Below, piece after piece: positions 62,049 to 64,000 of a stretch of DNA of 64,000 bases. How positions within the stretch are numbered: position 1 is the first letter of the stretch; every line of letters begins with the position of its first letter. This stretch comes from Dermatophagoides farinae (lineage: Eukaryota > Arthropoda > Arachnida > Sarcoptiformes > Pyroglyphidae), in NCBI RefSeq assembly GCF_024713945.1, contig NC_134679.1, forward strand, positions 5,585,001 through 5,649,000. The letters are read 5' to 3'. The translations under genes were made by a program, and so were the position numbers. The notes under the pieces are model-generated. The model was given only the letters and a program-made list of their open reading frames with translations. It was not told the DNA's origin and ran no database searches.

Positions 62049-63311
62049 TCAATTCGAACCAATACCAGATCCGGAAGCAAGAATTGGTGTCGGTGTCGTT
62101 GTTGGTGGCTGTGTATTATTTGTAGAATTTGTACCATTCGTTAATGATGATGATGATGATGTTGTTGTTGTTTGTGAATTATTCAATTGATTTGATACAG
62201 ATACAGATGGTGATGATGATAGATTATTCATTATTGTTGAATTATTATTATTATTACCAATCTGTGATCGATGATGATTCGATAATGATGAATGATGATG
62301 ATGATGATGATGATGAACATCATAATGTTGTTGTTGTTGTTGTTGTTGCTGCTGTTGTTGTTGTCTCATTGTAAGATATGATGGTATATGATTATTTTGA
62401 TGATGCTGATGATGATGATGGTTATGAAGATGATGATTGTGGCTATGATTGTGATTGTGGCCATTCATCATTGAATTATTTGTATTGTTGTTGCTGTTGT
62501 TGTTGTTATTATTATTATTATTCATAGTTCCAGTTGTTGAATTATTAACATTACCACTATTACTACTACTACTACTACAATTCATTAAGAATGGTACGTA
62601 AAACATCTTTGATTGTAATAATAGATTTGCAGCTGAACTAACTTGTGCCAACAAGTTTAATAATGAATTCAAACGTGCCAATACATGACCAGCATTTGGA
62701 CCTAATGCACCGGTTAAATTATGTGTTTGTGCTGCCGTATTTAATGATGATATGAATGCAGCTGATGAACCACCACCATTTAATGATGCTAATTGTGCTG
62801 CTGTTGAACCTAATTGTCCAGAACCAAGTGGCGGTTTTTTATGTATCAAATGTGAGACCAATGCTTTTAGATAACGATCACGTATCCTTAATACAGAATT
62901 TGGATCAGCAATATCTGGTTGTTGTTGTTGTTGATGATGATTATCACCGCTTCGAGATCCAGAATCGGCACCATTTTCATTATTATTATTATTATTATTA
63001 TTTGCAACAATGCTTGTCATTGCAATCACTTTTAATGCAACAAATTCATTCAATGTTAATCCTAATGATTTGAATGCAAATCGTACTGCACATAATTCCG
63101 ATACTAAACCACCGGCTTCCATTTCCAATTGTGCACAAGATATTATTGTACCAGATGATGTTGCATTCAATCTTGATAGATTACCAGCTAAATTTGTCAT
63201 ACATTGTCGTATTTCCATATCCAATGATTCAATGCATGTTGTATTACTATTTATGGCTGAAAATGCACATGTTGATAGGACTAGTAATTCATGCCATTTA
63301 TGTGTCAATAG
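62049..63311 (-). CDS. Nuclear receptor ligand-binding domain, last exon (HR4/NR6A-like?), partial
   Basis: The exon runs from a CTCTAG acceptor (exon top 63311) to TGA at 62049; 420 residues in this window, 5' exons beyond the right edge. Helix-like blocks fit the second half of a nuclear receptor LBD: L-L-T-H-K-W-H-E-L-L-V-L-S-T (end of helix 5), GLVSELCAVRFAF then LTLNEFVALKVIAM (helices 7-8), RIRDRYLKALVSHLI (helix 9), ARLNSLLNLLAQVSSAANLL (helix 10/11) and SKMFYVPFLMN (helix 12 position). Helix 12 lacks the usual acidic AF-2 residue. An Asn/Gly/Ser/His/Gln insert separates helices 8 and 9, a Gly/Ala/Ser-rich one helices 9 and 10. After helix 12 comes a tail of about 170 residues of Ser, Asn, His, Gln and Thr runs encoded by microsatellites. 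The L-x-L-x-E-[FY]-V-x-L-K-V-I-A-M style suggests NR6/HR4, but this is from memory; NR5 is an alternative. Confidence 0.7.
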   Translation of the reverse strand, partial: LLTHKWHELLVLSTCAFSAINSNTTCIESLDMEIRQCMTNLAGNLSRLNATSSGTIISCAQLEMEAGGLVSELCAVRFAFKSLGLTLNEFVALKVIAMTSIVANNNNNNNNENGADSGSRSGDNHHQQQQQPDIADPNSVLRIRDRYLKALVSHLIHKKPPLGSGQLGSTAAQLASLNGGGSSAAFISSLNTAAQTHNLTGALGPNAGHVLARLNSLLNLLAQVSSAANLLLQSKMFYVPFLMNCSSSSSNSGNVNNSTTGTMNNNNNNNNNSNNNTNNSMMNGHNHNHSHNHHLHNHHHHQHHQNNHIPSYLTMRQQQQQQQQQQQQHYDVHHHHHHHHSSLSNHHRSQIGNNNNNSTIMNNLSSSPSVSVSNQLNNSQTTTTSSSSSLTNGTNSTNNTQPPTTTPTPILASGSGIGSN

Positions 63312-64000
63312 CTAGAGAAACAAAACAAAAAAAACAGAAAACAAAACAGAAAAAAAAATCATGTCAGTCATCAAATGATTTTAAGAAAAAAAAAGAATCC
63401 TGTAACAATTGAAATTGCATAACAACAGTGGAGAAAACAATCATATCATCATGAAGGTACATTTTAAAACAAGACACACATACAATTAAATAACCGAAAT
63501 TTTTTTTTGTTTTTTGTTTCTCTTTATTTTGACCTAGTTTTAGAGGCCATAGACAAGAAAAAAAATAAACAAGAAAATGTACACACACACACATGATGAT
63601 GATGATGATGATGATGAGGTGGTGGTGGTGGTTATCAACTTGGTTTTTTCATTTTATTATTGACTGATTGTTTGTTTTTTTTTCTAGTTTCATTTTGTCA
63701 TTCTGTCAACATTATTATTTTTTTACCACAAAAACAACAACAACAACAACAACAATGAATTCCTGGATTAGAATTTATGAGGTGAAGTCAACTTTTTTTT
63801 CACTCTAGGGTAGTGTTATATATCTTCCCATATTTGGAAACTTTTGGAAAAAAAATGGAAATGAAAAAATTCTCAAGAATCCAAAAGAATATTCTAGAAT
63901 CTTTTAATATTTTTTTTAACATTTTCAACAACAACAACATACATACATACACACACAAAACAATTTAATTTACAAGATCATCATCCTTGGAAATCTATTA
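63312..64000 (-). other. Intron of the nuclear receptor gene, continuing off the window
   Basis: Begins at the acceptor of the last exon (minus strand). Holds an ATG microsatellite (about 63593-63616), a GGT tract and CAA and CATA repeats; no further exon recognised. Confidence 0.6.

Overview
This is a eukaryotic window. It is AT-rich, dense in CAT/ATG, CAA/GTT and CA/GT microsatellites, with spliced genes whose introns are mostly about 58-80 nt and bounded by GT..AG. The gene set (an Expansion-like MH2 protein, an SSUH2 homologue, an NR6/HR4-like nuclear receptor and an expanded ABCG family) and the composition suggest an arthropod, most likely a small-genome acariform mite such as a dust mite. 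The taxon is inference; no organism-specific marker was found.

Layout. 1-6795 is non-coding, probably upstream intron of the first gene. 6796-10788 (+) holds five 3' exons of a divergent MH2 (SMAD-like) protein, probably an Expansion orthologue. 11478-13674 (-) is a complete seven-exon SSUH2 homologue, convergent with it. 13675-26024 is a 12-kb gene-free, microsatellite-rich stretch with two short Tigger/pogo-type MITE copies and a perfect hairpin. 26025-28382 (+) is a single-exon type II membrane protein of the gamma-glutamyltransferase family whose catalytic threonine appears to be asparagine. 28642-58840 (-) is a head-to-tail array of six intact ABC transporter genes. 62049-63311 (-) is the last coding exon of a nuclear receptor that continues past the right edge.

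The array is the most interesting part. Each gene splices from four exons into 1327-1358 residues in the order NBD-TMD-NBD-TMD, both halves being ABCG-type. Animal ABCG transporters are normally half-transporters; full-size ABCG (PDR) proteins are typical of fungi and plants. Introns 2 and 3 sit at the same protein position in the two halves (after F-R-N-E-H-R-N, phase 1), which points to internal duplication of a half-transporter gene. Paralogues also carry clear traces of gene conversion and segmental duplication, including a 580-bp tract that looks identical, intron included, between genes 3 and 6.

The other genes show no obvious shared pathway. The array is probably a locally amplified efflux or lipid-export family. 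All exon joins were read by eye from splice sites and frame; each assembled CDS is a multiple of three with no internal stop.
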